From positions 496,001 to 560,000 of the forward strand of contig NZ_CP027858.1 in NCBI RefSeq assembly GCF_005519465.1: a DNA stretch of 64,000 bases. The letters run 5' to 3'. Shown piece by piece: positions 41,927 to 50,804 of the stretch. The DNA is from Streptomyces clavuligerus (lineage in GTDB: Bacteria; Actinomycetota; Actinomycetes; Streptomycetales; Streptomycetaceae). Positions within the stretch are counted from its first letter, which is position 1. Every line of letters begins with the position of its first letter. The position numbers and the translations under genes were made by a program. The notes beneath the pieces are model-generated. The model saw nothing but the letters and a program-made list of their open reading frames with translations, had not been told where the DNA came from and ran no database searches.

Positions 41927-44722
41927 TCAGGCGGACTGCCGGTGGCGGTGGTAGCCCGCGGCGGCGTGAGGATGCAGGAGCGTTGGGCCCGCCTCGCCGT
42001 CATCGGCCGGCAGGAACCGGCTCAGCTCGCCCCGGCCGCTGATCCGGAGCTTGCGGTAGCAGTGTGTGAGATGCGATTCGACGTTGCGCAGGCTCACGTG
42101 GAGCAACCGGGCGATGTCCCGATTGCTCATACCCTGCGAGGCCAGCTTGGCGACCTGACGCTCCGAAGGCGTCAACAGCGCCTCCGCGGACACCTTGCGG
42201 GGGTCCGGCCGGCCGCCCGCGTCACGCAGCGCCTTCTGCACCAGCTCCACCAGTCCGTCCGCGCCCAGAGCGATGCTCACCTCGTTGGCCCGGTGCAGCA
42301 ACTCGCGGGCTCGGACGGTGGATCCGTCCTGCTGATAGGCGTGCCCCGTCGCGTACAGCGACTGCGCGTACAGCAACGGAGCCTCCTCCGCGTCGAGGAG
42401 GTCGACCGCGCGACGGGTGAGCCGCAGCACGTCACCCACGGGAGACACGGCGGCCAGCGCGAGCAGCGCCCTGCCCTGGGCGAACGGTGCGCCCCAGCGC
42501 AGGGCGAGGTCGGCCTCCTGCTGGGCCAGCCGCCGGGCGTCGGGCAGATTGCCCAGACCGGCACAGATCAGCGCCTTGGTCGAACGCCACGGCAGCACCG
42601 CCGGGTTGCTGATCCCCCGGCGGCCCAGCTCCCGCTCGCAGTAGGTGACGAGAGCCAGGGCCTGTCGCGTGTGACCCAACCGGCCCAGAGCGCGGGCGGC
42701 GCTGTGGGCGAGGTGCAGATGCCACCAGGCGGCGGGCTGCCCGGCCGGCGGCACCTGGACGTCCAGCAGTTCGCTCGCCTCGGCGAGCTGGTCCTTCTCC
42801 ACGGCCACATCGATCAGCACGCTGCGGGCCAGGGCGCCCATGTGATGGGCGTCCGCGCCGATCCGCCGCAGTGCGGTGAGTGCCAGCCGGGCGTCGTGCC
42901 CCGCCTCCGTGAGCAGGCCCCGGTGCATGTGCAGCAGGGCGCGGACGGACCGGGCTTCGGCGATGCGGGTCGCCGCGCCCTCCTGGACCGCGAGCCGCAC
43001 CTCCGTGTCGATGTGACTCTGCGCCTCGTCGAAGTCCCCCGCCCAGATCAGCCCCAGCAGCGCGTAGTACCAGGAAGGCGAACCGTAGGGGGTGCGGGGC
43101 GTGGCGAGGCACATGCGGCAGAGCCGGCGCGCGGCGGAGGCCGACTCGCCGTTCCCGATACGGCGCAGCATGACGCTCTCCAGACGCTCAAGCCCGCGCG
43201 GGGCGCCGGCGCACGCGCCGTCGTCCATACAGATGTGGGCCAGGTGCCGGCTCAGCCGGGCCGCCGCGGCCGTGCCCTTGTCCCGCACCGACTGGGCGCC
43301 GTTGAGCACCTGACGGGCCTCCTGCGGCCTGCCGAGGCGGATCAGGGTGTCGGCCAGCCGGTGCGCACGCGCGGCCAGCTCCCGGTGCCCCGAACTGAGC
43401 CCGAGCAGCGCGTACTGCGCCGGTACGGATCCGGGGAGGTCCAGTTCGAGGAGGGTTCGCACCCGCAGTTCGGCGATGCGCAAGGCCAGCTGCTCCGGGA
43501 CGCCGTGACGCTCCACTGTCTCGATGTGCTGGAGAGCCGTGGGCGCGTCCCCCGGCAGCAGCTCCTCCGCCGCGTCCAGCAGCAGGGTGGCCATCCACGG
43601 TTCGTCCAGGGTGGCCGCCTGCACGAGGTGCGGGGTGATGTCGGCGGGGGCGAACCTGCGGTTGTGCAGACACCGGGCGGTCTGCTGGTGCAGCACGGCA
43701 CGGTGCGAGCGCGGGATGTCGAGGTAGAGGAGCCGCGCGATGATGGGGTGGCGGAATGTCAGGCTCGTCGGGTGCAGGATGCCGCACTCGGCCAGCTGCT
43801 CCAGGCTGCGTGACGCATCCTCCACGGACAAGGAACAGAGTTCTCCGATGAGTTCGGCGTTCATCGCCGAGCCGCCGACGACGCTGGCGGCGTGCGCGAC
43901 GCGCAGACCGTCGAGGTCCAGTCGGCGCAGCAGGCACAACACGCGGTCCTTGACCGCCCGGAGTCTTATCGGGAGGTCCGCCGCGGAGTCGCGCCGATCT
44001 CCGTCGCCCGACTGCTCCGCGCTGGGGGTGGCCAGTATCTGCTGGGTCAGCAGATACGGATTGCCGCCGCTGTCCGCGATGAGAGTCTCCGCGGGACCCG
44101 GGACGCAGCTGCCGAGGGCCTCGACCAGACGGGACGCGGTACTCGGGCTGAGGTCCTCCAGATGCAGATGCCGATCCGGACGGATGCTCTCCATGAATTC
44201 GACCAGAAGGTGCTGGTCGCTGGCTGGTTCTCCCCGGCGCCGGCTCGCCAGCAACACCACCCGAATGTTTTCGATCCGACGCAAGAGGAATCCCAGCCAT
44301 AAGAGAGAATCCCGATCGACGCACTGAATGCAATCGATCGTCACCAGAATCGGGATGCGCTCCGATGTCGCACTTATTACCTTGTACAGATCGGAGAGAT
44401 GCAGATATTGCGGGTCGACCGGTGCCGGATGCGGCGCGCCCTGTCCGGGTGGGGCCGAGGGGACTCCCGCATTTTCCAGACAGCTGAACAGCTGATGAAC
44501 GATACCCATCGAAAAGCGGCGTTCCGTAGGGGCGGCGGTGGCTGAAAGCACCAGCATGCCCCGCTGCCGGGCCTGCTCCTCCGACCATCGGAGCAGCGTG
44601 GTCTTCCCGGTCCCGATGATGCCCTCCATCAGGGCGGAGGCTCCTTCGCCCGCCAACGCGGAGTCGAGCATCTCCTCGATGATCCGGAATTCCTTATTCC
44701 GTCCGAACAACTCCCTTGACAT
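41927..44722 (-). CDS. hlmM: Large ATP-binding LuxR-family regulator, holomycin-cluster activator candidate
   Basis: The 931-residue LAL-type protein has a Walker A motif (GIIGTGKTTLL, about residue 40), an NTPase region (ILVTIDCIQCVDRDSLLWL), long TPR-like repeats, and a C-terminal LuxR helix-turn-helix (LTPSERQVAKLASQGMSNRD and LLHVSLRNVESHLTHCYRKL). It is divergent from the condensation-like gene across 297 bases and borders the biosynthetic genes, the place occupied by hlmM in the holomycin cluster. The ATG at 44722 is preceded by an in-frame TTG at 44725. It probably activates the cluster (inference from family and position). Confidence 0.85.
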   Translation of the reverse strand: MSRELFGRNKEFRIIEEMLDSALAGEGASALMEGIIGTGKTTLLRWSEEQARQRGMLVLSATAAPTERRFSMGIVHQLFSCLENAGVPSAPPGQGAPHPAPVDPQYLHLSDLYKVISATSERIPILVTIDCIQCVDRDSLLWLGFLLRRIENIRVVLLASRRRGEPASDQHLLVEFMESIRPDRHLHLEDLSPSTASRLVEALGSCVPGPAETLIADSGGNPYLLTQQILATPSAEQSGDGDRRDSAADLPIRLRAVKDRVLCLLRRLDLDGLRVAHAASVVGGSAMNAELIGELCSLSVEDASRSLEQLAECGILHPTSLTFRHPIIARLLYLDIPRSHRAVLHQQTARCLHNRRFAPADITPHLVQAATLDEPWMATLLLDAAEELLPGDAPTALQHIETVERHGVPEQLALRIAELRVRTLLELDLPGSVPAQYALLGLSSGHRELAARAHRLADTLIRLGRPQEARQVLNGAQSVRDKGTAAAARLSRHLAHICMDDGACAGAPRGLERLESVMLRRIGNGESASAARRLCRMCLATPRTPYGSPSWYYALLGLIWAGDFDEAQSHIDTEVRLAVQEGAATRIAEARSVRALLHMHRGLLTEAGHDARLALTALRRIGADAHHMGALARSVLIDVAVEKDQLAEASELLDVQVPPAGQPAAWWHLHLAHSAARALGRLGHTRQALALVTYCERELGRRGISNPAVLPWRSTKALICAGLGNLPDARRLAQQEADLALRWGAPFAQGRALLALAAVSPVGDVLRLTRRAVDLLDAEEAPLLYAQSLYATGHAYQQDGSTVRARELLHRANEVSIALGADGLVELVQKALRDAGGRPDPRKVSAEALLTPSERQVAKLASQGMSNRDIARLLHVSLRNVESHLTHCYRKLRISGRGELSRFLPADDGEAGPTLLHPHAAAGYHRHRQSA

Positions 44723-45019
44723 CAATTATATCCCCCTGTTCGACAGTAAAGATGAGCGCCTGGAGACCACCCTTTCCAGCATTTTGGGCCGAGTTGGGTG
44801 AGTGCTGCACGCGTACTGTCCGGACGCTAACACGTCGCGCGGTCGCACACGGTTGTCGAGCGCGAGATGTCCCTTCGGTCGATTCTGCGGATCCACCGTA
44901 TTGAGGAGCGGTCATTCCGCACGGGTACGGTCGGCCGGGCCGTGCGGGGGCCTGGCACGGTCGGTGTCCGTCACCCCGGAGGTCGTAGTCGTCCCGGCGA
45001 ACCGAAAGGGTGGCAGCGC
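44723..45019. promoter_or_regulatory. Divergent promoter region at the left end of the holomycin-type cluster
   Basis: This interval carries the promoters for the LAL regulator (reverse) and the condensation-like/thioesterase pair (forward). An AT-rich patch lies next to the regulator start (ATCAATTATATCC near 44721-44733). No operator repeat is recognised by eye. Confidence 0.5.
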
Positions 45020-46333
45020 ATGTCCACGAAGACCGAAGAGCCAGGCACGGAACACCTTTCCCCCTTCCAGGCCGGGCTGCTCGCGCAAGTGCGTCGGCGG
45101 CCCGGCACCGGGGTGTGCGTCGATCACGTGGTGATCGGCCTCACCGGCACTCTCCATCCGTACGTGCTCGCCGAGGCATGGCGGGAGCTGGCGTGCCGTC
45201 CTTCCGCGCTGCGCGCCGGGGTACGGGACCACGCGGACGGCTCCGCCGCCTACCGGTCGGATGGTCGGCCGGTGTGGCGGGCGGTGGACTGGAGAGCCAC
45301 CCGGGAGCCTGTACGGGGGGCCATGCTGCGCGAGCGGCTGGACCGCGAACGGGCCCACGGACTCCCGCTGGATGGCACCCCGTTGAGCCGGACCCTGCTG
45401 GTGCGGTGCGGCGAACAGGAGTGGACCCCTGCCTGGCGCTTCTCCCGCCCGGTGGTCGACCAGTGGTCGGCCGCCACTGTCGTCACCGAACTGTTCGCAG
45501 CCTACCGGGCGTTGCTCGCGGGCCGATGTCCGAAGCCGGCGACGGCACCCCGATACCCGGACGGACTGACCGCCCGGCCCGTCCCGGCCAGAACCCCGAG
45601 GTCCCGAGCCGGGAGCACGCCTGTTCCGGACCCCGACCTGTCGGCGCGGGCCCTCGTGCCGGCACGGCACTTCCTGCTGATGCCGGACGACGAGCGGCCA
45701 CCCCACCACGCCACCCCCTTCGACGCCGTGGATCTGGACCTGGGCGCTTCGGCCGCCGCCGTACGCCGCATGTGCCGGACACACGGGATCGTCCCCGCCG
45801 CCGTGCTGCACGCCGCCTGGCTGATGCTGCGGCCCACCGGAGCCGGAGGCCGCCCGGCCTGGGAGGCCGTCCTCCCGCGACGGCCCGTCGGACGGCCGGG
45901 GACCTGGGACGCCGTCGGATCGAGGGAGACCGCGGTGACGCTCCCGGCCGTACCGGACATGCCCCGGCCCCTGCTGTCCTGGCTGGACGAAATCGGCGGC
46001 CGGCTGACGGACGCCGTCGGGTCGGACCACGGCGTCCCCGGGTCAGGGACCGCGGACAGCGCCGTATTCGCCGGTGAGGCGGAGCTGCCCCGCCCCGACC
46101 TGCTCGACCTGGGCCTCAAGGTCACCGCCGCGCACGACGACGCCCGCCCGCACCACGCCCTGGCCCTGCGCCTCCGGCCCGGACAGGACCTGCCGGTGCG
46201 CCTCACCTACGACCGGACCCGCACCTCCCGCTCCACGGCCGAGCGGCTCACGGCCCAGCTGCGGGACCTGGTGGGCGCCCTCGCCGGCGCGTCCCCCCGG
46301 ACCACCGTGGCCGAACTCGGGGCGGGCGCGTGA
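45020..46333 (+). CDS. Stand-alone NRPS condensation-domain-like protein with degenerate active site
   Basis: The 437-residue protein has the length and two-lobed layout of an NRPS condensation domain (start LSPFQAGLLAQV; LAEAWRELACRPSALRAGV; latch-like regions to the C-terminus). At the HHxxxDG position it reads FSRPVVDQWS: both His are replaced, only Asp is kept. It therefore cannot use the usual catalytic base. The holomycin cluster has a free-standing condensation protein here (named hlmK or hlmL; I am not certain which). It may be a structural partner or chaperone of HlmE. It is co-translated with the following thioesterase through a TGATG overlap. Confidence 0.75.
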   Translation: MSTKTEEPGTEHLSPFQAGLLAQVRRRPGTGVCVDHVVIGLTGTLHPYVLAEAWRELACRPSALRAGVRDHADGSAAYRSDGRPVWRAVDWRATREPVRGAMLRERLDRERAHGLPLDGTPLSRTLLVRCGEQEWTPAWRFSRPVVDQWSAATVVTELFAAYRALLAGRCPKPATAPRYPDGLTARPVPARTPRSRAGSTPVPDPDLSARALVPARHFLLMPDDERPPHHATPFDAVDLDLGASAAAVRRMCRTHGIVPAAVLHAAWLMLRPTGAGGRPAWEAVLPRRPVGRPGTWDAVGSRETAVTLPAVPDMPRPLLSWLDEIGGRLTDAVGSDHGVPGSGTADSAVFAGEAELPRPDLLDLGLKVTAAHDDARPHHALALRLRPGQDLPVRLTYDRTRTSRSTAERLTAQLRDLVGALAGASPRTTVAELGAGA

Positions 46334-47103
46334 TGACGGACCTGTCGGTACGCCTGTTCTGTCTGCCGTACGCCGGGGCCTCGGCCCGGATGTACGAGGC
46401 CTGGGCGCGGAAGCTGGCCCCGTCGATCGTGGTCACCCCGGTCGAGCTGCCGGGCCGGGGCTCCCGGGCCCACGAGCGCCCGGTGGCCGGGACCGAAGCC
46501 CTCCTGCGGGACCTGACCGCCTTCGTGACCCGTTTCTGCGATCGGCCGTTCGCCCTGTTCGGGCACGGGCTCGGCGCGCTGCTGGCGTACGAGATCGCGG
46601 CCCGCCTGGAGTGGCGCCACGACCGGGTCGCCGAGCGGCTCTACGTGTCGGGGCAGGGGGCGCCCCGCGCGGGGGCCGGGATGGACGAGCTGAGCCGACT
46701 GCCGCACGAGCCGTTCCTCGCCCGGGTGCGGGAACTCTACGGATCCGCCCGCAGGACCTTCGCCGATCCGGAGGCGATCGGCAGGCTACTGCCGCTGATG
46801 CGGGCGGACTTCGCCATCGCCGAGGCATACCGGGCGCGCGCCGAGGACGTGCTGCACTGCCCGGTCACCGCCCTCGGCGGCCGGGGTGACGCGTCGGCGG
46901 ACCGGGCGCGGCTCGCGGGCTGGAGGGCGCACACCCGGCGGCACTGCCAGGTGCGGATGTTCCCCGGGGGCCATCTGTTCCCGCACACGGCGGGGGAGCA
47001 GGTGACCGACATGCTCGCCACGGACCTCAACGGGACGGGTGGCTTCCGTCCCGGGGGCGGGCCCGTACGTGCATACGCTCCCCTTGCCGGCCGAAGAGGC
47101 TGA
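46333..47103 (+). CDS. Type II thioesterase-like protein lacking the nucleophilic serine
   Basis: The 256-residue alpha/beta-hydrolase matches NRPS type II thioesterases, which clear mis-primed carriers: LFCLPYAGASARMYEAWA, VELPGRGSRAHE, FALFGHGLGALLAYEIA, and a C-terminal His in MFPGGHLFPH. The GxSxG nucleophile elbow, seen as FGHSFG in the cluster's second thioesterase, here reads GHGLG, so Ser is replaced by Gly. The protein is probably inactive as a hydrolase. Its last 77 bases overlap the convergent XRE regulator gene. It corresponds to the thioesterase beside the free condensation gene in the holomycin cluster (hlmK or hlmL). Confidence 0.78.
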   Translation: MTDLSVRLFCLPYAGASARMYEAWARKLAPSIVVTPVELPGRGSRAHERPVAGTEALLRDLTAFVTRFCDRPFALFGHGLGALLAYEIAARLEWRHDRVAERLYVSGQGAPRAGAGMDELSRLPHEPFLARVRELYGSARRTFADPEAIGRLLPLMRADFAIAEAYRARAEDVLHCPVTALGGRGDASADRARLAGWRAHTRRHCQVRMFPGGHLFPHTAGEQVTDMLATDLNGTGGFRPGGGPVRAYAPLAGRRG

Positions 47104-47626
47104 GCACCTCGACGGGTCCCTCCCCGGTGGTGCCGAACCAGTGCGGCAGCCGGGTGTCGAACTCGGCCGCCTCACCCGGACCCAGCGTCAGATCGTGGTC
47201 GGCCAGCAGCAGCCGGAGCGTGCCGGAGAGGACGTACAGCCACTCGTATCCCTCGTGGTTGCACAGGTCGGGCGTCTTCCGGGTGGCGGGCAGCACCATC
47301 TTGAACGCCTGGAGTGGACCGGGCTGGCGGGTCAGCGGCAGCACCGTGTTGCCGTTGACGCTCCGGGGCGAGGTCCTGATTCGCGGATCGCCGACCTCCG
47401 GAGCGCCCACCAGCTCGTCCAAGGGGACCTGGTGGGCCTGGGCGATCGGCAGCAACAGCTCCAGGCTCGGCCGGCGCTGACCCGACTCCAGCCGGGACAG
47501 CGTGCTCTTGGAGATTCCGGTCGCCTCGGCGATCGCGGTCAGCGACACCCCGCGCTGCGTGCGCAGCCAGCGCAACCGGGGGCCCACCTCGTCGAGGACC
47601 TGGGAGATGGCAGGTGATTGCTTCAT
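47027..47626 (-). CDS. hlmJ: XRE-family regulator with cupin sensor domain
   Basis: The 199-residue protein has an N-terminal XRE helix-turn-helix (RTQRGVSLTAIAEATGISK, STLSRLESGQRRPSLELLLP; residues 20-60) and a C-terminal cupin (HEGYEWLYVLSGTLRLLLAD and LGPGEAAEFDTRLPHWFGT), the common design of small-molecule- or redox-responsive repressors. It is divergent from the HlmI-type flavoprotein gene, with a palindrome in the 128-base gap. The position matches hlmJ. It probably controls hlmI and hlmH, the self-protection genes (inference). Confidence 0.8.
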   Translation of the reverse strand: MKQSPAISQVLDEVGPRLRWLRTQRGVSLTAIAEATGISKSTLSRLESGQRRPSLELLLPIAQAHQVPLDELVGAPEVGDPRIRTSPRSVNGNTVLPLTRQPGPLQAFKMVLPATRKTPDLCNHEGYEWLYVLSGTLRLLLADHDLTLGPGEAAEFDTRLPHWFGTTGEGPVEVLSLFGRQGERMHVRARPRDGSHPSR

Positions 47627-47642
47627 ACGTCCATTCCACCGG

Positions 47643-47659
47643 GCCGTTGCGAAAACGGC
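47643..47659. promoter_or_regulatory. Palindromic operator candidate upstream of hlmI/hlmJ
   Basis: GCCGTT and AACGGC form perfect arms around a five-base spacer, 17 bases upstream of the regulator ATG. A weaker related palindrome (CAAC-AAAC-GTTG) follows directly. Placement between divergent hlmJ and hlmI suggests the XRE regulator's binding site. Confidence 0.45.
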
Positions 47660-47754
47660 AACAAACGTTGGCCCGTGGCGGGCGGCGAACGCACCCTGTG
47701 CGTGCTGCGCTCGGGAGCAGGCACGGCAGGAAAAGTGAAACGAGAGGGGCGGAC

Positions 47755-48732
47755 ATGTCCGAGAACGGATCGCGGAACGGCTTCACGCACGAGGGTGGCA
47801 TCGACGTCGTCGTGATCGGTGCCGGGGCCGGCGGCCTCAATGCCGCGCTGGTCCTGGCCCGGGCGCGCCGCCGGGTGGTCCTCGTGGACTCGGGAGCGCC
47901 GCGCAACGCGCCCTCCGCGCACATGCAGGGCTTCCTGTCCCGCGACGGGATGGCGCCGAGCGCGCTCCTGGAGACCGGCCGAGCCGAAGTGTCCGGATAC
48001 GGGGCGGAGTTCATACGGGGTGAGGTCGACGACGTGGAGCGCGAGGGCGAGGACGACGCGCCGCGCTTCACCGTCCGCCTCGTCGGCGGCGTGGCCCTGA
48101 GCACCCGCCGGGTGGTCGTGGCGACCGGCCTGCGCGACGAACTCCCGGACATCCCCGGCGTCCGTGAGCGGTGGGGGAAGGATCTGCTCCACTGCCCGTA
48201 CTGCCATGGTTACGAGGTCAGCGACCAGCCGCTCGGCGTTCTCGGGACCAGCCCCGGCGCGGTCCGGCACGCCCTGCTGTTGCGCCAGTGGTCCGACGAC
48301 GTCGTGCTGTTCCGGCACGGGTTGGAGCTGACCGACGACGACCGCAGGGCCCTCTCGGCGCGGCAGGTGCCCGTCATCGAGGGGACCGTCAAGCGGCTCG
48401 TGGTCGAGGACGACCGGCTGCGCGGGGTCGAACTCGCCGAGGACAGCGGCGTCGCCCGCAGCACGGTCTTCGTCGTACCGCGCATGGTGCCGCGCGACGG
48501 ACTCCTGACCGCGCTGGGCTGCGAGCGCGGAGCCGACGGGTGGATCGCGACCGACCGCTCCGGCCTCACCAGCGTGCCCGGCGTGTGGGCGGTCGGCAAC
48601 GTCGTCGATCCCCGTGCCCTGGTGGTCAGTTCGGCCGGTATGGGATCCGCCGCCGCGTTTGCGCTCAACCACCAACTGGTCGACGAGGACGTCGCGTCGG
48701 CCGTCCGGGCGGCTGCCCGGACCGTTGCCTGA
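47755..48732 (+). CDS. hlmI: Thioredoxin-reductase-like dithiol oxidase (HlmI type)
   Basis: The 325-residue flavoprotein has an FAD-binding GxGxxG (VVVIGAGAGGLNAALVLARA), the redox CxxC in LLHCPYCHGYEV near residue 145, and a C-terminal FAD segment VPGVWAVGNVVDPRALVV. In HlmI and related GliT enzymes this CxxC converts the reduced ene-dithiol product into the cyclic disulfide, completing the antibiotic and protecting the cell. ATG 47755 follows GAGAGGGG. It is followed by the exporter gene on the same strand. Confidence 0.87.
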   Translation: MSENGSRNGFTHEGGIDVVVIGAGAGGLNAALVLARARRRVVLVDSGAPRNAPSAHMQGFLSRDGMAPSALLETGRAEVSGYGAEFIRGEVDDVEREGEDDAPRFTVRLVGGVALSTRRVVVATGLRDELPDIPGVRERWGKDLLHCPYCHGYEVSDQPLGVLGTSPGAVRHALLLRQWSDDVVLFRHGLELTDDDRRALSARQVPVIEGTVKRLVVEDDRLRGVELAEDSGVARSTVFVVPRMVPRDGLLTALGCERGADGWIATDRSGLTSVPGVWAVGNVVDPRALVVSSAGMGSAAAFALNHQLVDEDVASAVRAAARTVA

Positions 48733-48797
48733 CGGGACCGAACAGACATGTCCACCAAGTTACCGACGCCCGACGGGCCCCAGAGGAGAGAGCTGCG

Positions 48798-50270
48798 ATG
48801 GACCCCACCAAGCCGCTGACCGAACCCAAGCTGCCCCCGAGAACACCGGCGGCCGGACCGGTGGGCTCCGGCGACGGCCCCGGGGGTGGGCACCGAGCCC
48901 CCGGCAAGGACACCGGGTCCCCGGCCGGGCTGGCGTTCGTGATGCTCGCCGTCGTCCAGGCCACGCTGATCTTCACCATCACCCTGATCGCGGTGCCGCT
49001 GCCCGCGATCGGCCGGGAATTCGGCCTGAGCGCCGCGGACCTGGTCCTGGTCAACGCGGCGTACGGGCTTCCCTACAGCGGTCTGCTGCTGTTCGGCGGC
49101 CGGCTCGCCGACCGGTACGGCGGCCGCCCGATGTTCGTGCTGGGCCTCGTGCTGTTCGGCCTCGCGTCCGCGGCGGCGGCCTGGGCCCCCTCATTCGAGG
49201 CGCTGGTCGCCGTACGGTTCAGTCAGGGCCTGGGCGCGGCGCTCACCGCACCGGCGGCGCTCGCCGTACTGCGCGCCGTCTTCCGCGAGCCCGCGGCCTT
49301 CGGCCGGGCCATGGCGAGCTGGGGCGGTGTGTCCGTCCTCGGCGCCGCGGTCGGCACGCTGACTTCGGGCGCCGTCACCACCTGGGTCTCCTGGCGCTGG
49401 ATGTTCGCTGTTCCCGTGCTCGTCGCCGCGATCGCGCTTCTGCTGACCCGCCGGCTGCTCCCGGCCGACCCCGCCGACGCCTCGGCCGCCCCGCAGGGTC
49501 TCGACCCGGCAGGGGCACTCCTCGCCACCCTGGGTATCTCGATCGGCAGCTACGGCCTCATCCTCAGCGGTGAGCACCCGTGGAGCTCGCCCCACGTCCT
49601 CGTACCCCTCGCGATCGGGGCCGTCCTGCTTGTCCTGTTCCTGATGGTCGAACGGCACGTACGGGATCCGCTCCTGCCGCCCGGCTTCACCATGGAGCCC
49701 CGTCGGCTGGTGGGCCTCGTCGGTATCCTGCTGGCAGCGGCGGGCACCGGCCTGGTGACCTTCCTGCTCTCCCTCTACCTCCAGCAGCAGCAGGACTGGT
49801 CCACCCTGGCCACGACCGGCGCGTTCGTTCCCTTCACCCTGGCCCTGATCATCGCCAACCAGCTGGCCGGGCGGGCGGTCGGCCGGTACGGCCCGGGAGC
49901 CGTCACCATCGCCGGGCTGGTGGCCGGCGCCGTCGGGCTGGCGCTGCTCACCGGCATCGGCCCCGGCACTTCCTTCGCCCTCGGGCTGATGCCGGGCGCG
50001 GTTCTGCTGGCGGCGGGCACGTCCTTCATCTTCTCCGGCTCCGCCGTGCTGACCACCACGAACGTCCCCGCCCACCAGGCCGGACTGGCGGGCGGGGTGA
50101 TGAACACCGCTATGGAACTGGGGCCCACGGTGGGCCTGGCCGCTCTGATGGCGGTGGCCGCGGCCCAGGCCGATGTGGTCGTCGGCTACGCCTGGGCGTT
50201 CGGCGCCGGAGCCGTTGTCTACCTGGTCGCCGCGCTCGCGGGGGCCGCGGTGGTGCGGCGCCCGGACTAG
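48798..50270 (+). CDS. hlmH: MFS drug exporter, DHA2 (14-TM) type
   Basis: The 490-residue protein has a soluble, Pro/Gly-rich N-terminus of about 45 residues and then roughly 14 hydrophobic helices. The DHA2-typical segments are LVLVNAAYGLPYSGLLLFGG, LADRYGGRPMFVLGLVLFG (motif A), and VRFSQGLGAALTAPAALAVL (motif C region). Such antiporters export antibiotics using the proton gradient. GAGGAGAG precedes the ATG. It lies directly after hlmI, so product oxidation and export are likely co-expressed. A perfect hairpin follows the stop. Confidence 0.85.
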   Translation: MDPTKPLTEPKLPPRTPAAGPVGSGDGPGGGHRAPGKDTGSPAGLAFVMLAVVQATLIFTITLIAVPLPAIGREFGLSAADLVLVNAAYGLPYSGLLLFGGRLADRYGGRPMFVLGLVLFGLASAAAAWAPSFEALVAVRFSQGLGAALTAPAALAVLRAVFREPAAFGRAMASWGGVSVLGAAVGTLTSGAVTTWVSWRWMFAVPVLVAAIALLLTRRLLPADPADASAAPQGLDPAGALLATLGISIGSYGLILSGEHPWSSPHVLVPLAIGAVLLVLFLMVERHVRDPLLPPGFTMEPRRLVGLVGILLAAAGTGLVTFLLSLYLQQQQDWSTLATTGAFVPFTLALIIANQLAGRAVGRYGPGAVTIAGLVAGAVGLALLTGIGPGTSFALGLMPGAVLLAAGTSFIFSGSAVLTTTNVPAHQAGLAGGVMNTAMELGPTVGLAALMAVAAAQADVVVGYAWAFGAGAVVYLVAALAGAAVVRRPD

Positions 50271-50299
50271 GCGGCCCTGACCGACCCACGACGCACTGC

Positions 50300-50330
50300 G
50301 GGCGTGCCGTCCCCGGGGGACGGCACGCCC
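50300..50330. terminator. Bidirectional hairpin between hlmH and hlmG
   Basis: Arms 50300-50312 (GGGCGTGCCGTCC) and 50318-50330 are exact reverse complements with the five-base loop CCGGG. It sits between two convergent stop codons and can terminate both transcripts. Confidence 0.88.
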
Positions 50331-50339
50331 GGCATGCGG

Positions 50340-50804
50340 TCAGGCCTTGCCGGGCGGGGACTCGCCCCAGCCCCAGACCGGAACGGTCTCCCGCCGCGAG
50401 GGCTGCGCGTCGGGCTGGGAATTCGCCATGGCCCGGCGGGAACCCCATTCGATATACGCGACGAATGCCGACCTGAACTCCGAGTCGGAAGGCAGTCCGA
50501 CTTCGTCGGCGGCCTCCAGCATCAACGTCACCCAGCGCTGCCGCTGTTCCGGCTGGATAGCCCGGCCACGATGGCTCTTCAGCATGCGCCGGAACCCGCC
50601 GAGTTCTTCGGTGTAGGTCGCGGGCCCCCCGAAGACCTCGCCGAGCCAGGTCGCCACGTGCTGAGGGTGGTCATCCGTCATGTACTGGAAGAGCGGGGCC
50701 AGGAGTTCATCCTTGCGTACTCGCCGGTAGAACTCTTCGGTGAGCCGTTCCAGCGTTTTTGCGCCACCGACCCATTCGTACATCGTCGGAATGTCCTCCG
50801 CCAT
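50340..50804 (-). CDS. hlmG: Truncated-globin-like haem protein
   Basis: The 154-residue protein is a group II truncated haemoglobin: MYEWVGGAKTLERLTEEFYR, LFQYMTDDHPQHVATWLGEV, a proximal-His segment GFRRMLKSHRGRAI, and YIEWGSRRAMANSQ. The C-terminal 25 residues are Pro/Trp-rich and unusual (ETVPVWGWGESPP). It may bind oxygen or peroxide in support of the oxidative steps. GGAGGTG precedes the ATG, whose first base overlaps the stop of the upstream decarboxylase-like gene, so the two are translationally coupled. Confidence 0.83.
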   Translation of the reverse strand: MAEDIPTMYEWVGGAKTLERLTEEFYRRVRKDELLAPLFQYMTDDHPQHVATWLGEVFGGPATYTEELGGFRRMLKSHRGRAIQPEQRQRWVTLMLEAADEVGLPSDSEFRSAFVAYIEWGSRRAMANSQPDAQPSRRETVPVWGWGESPPGKA

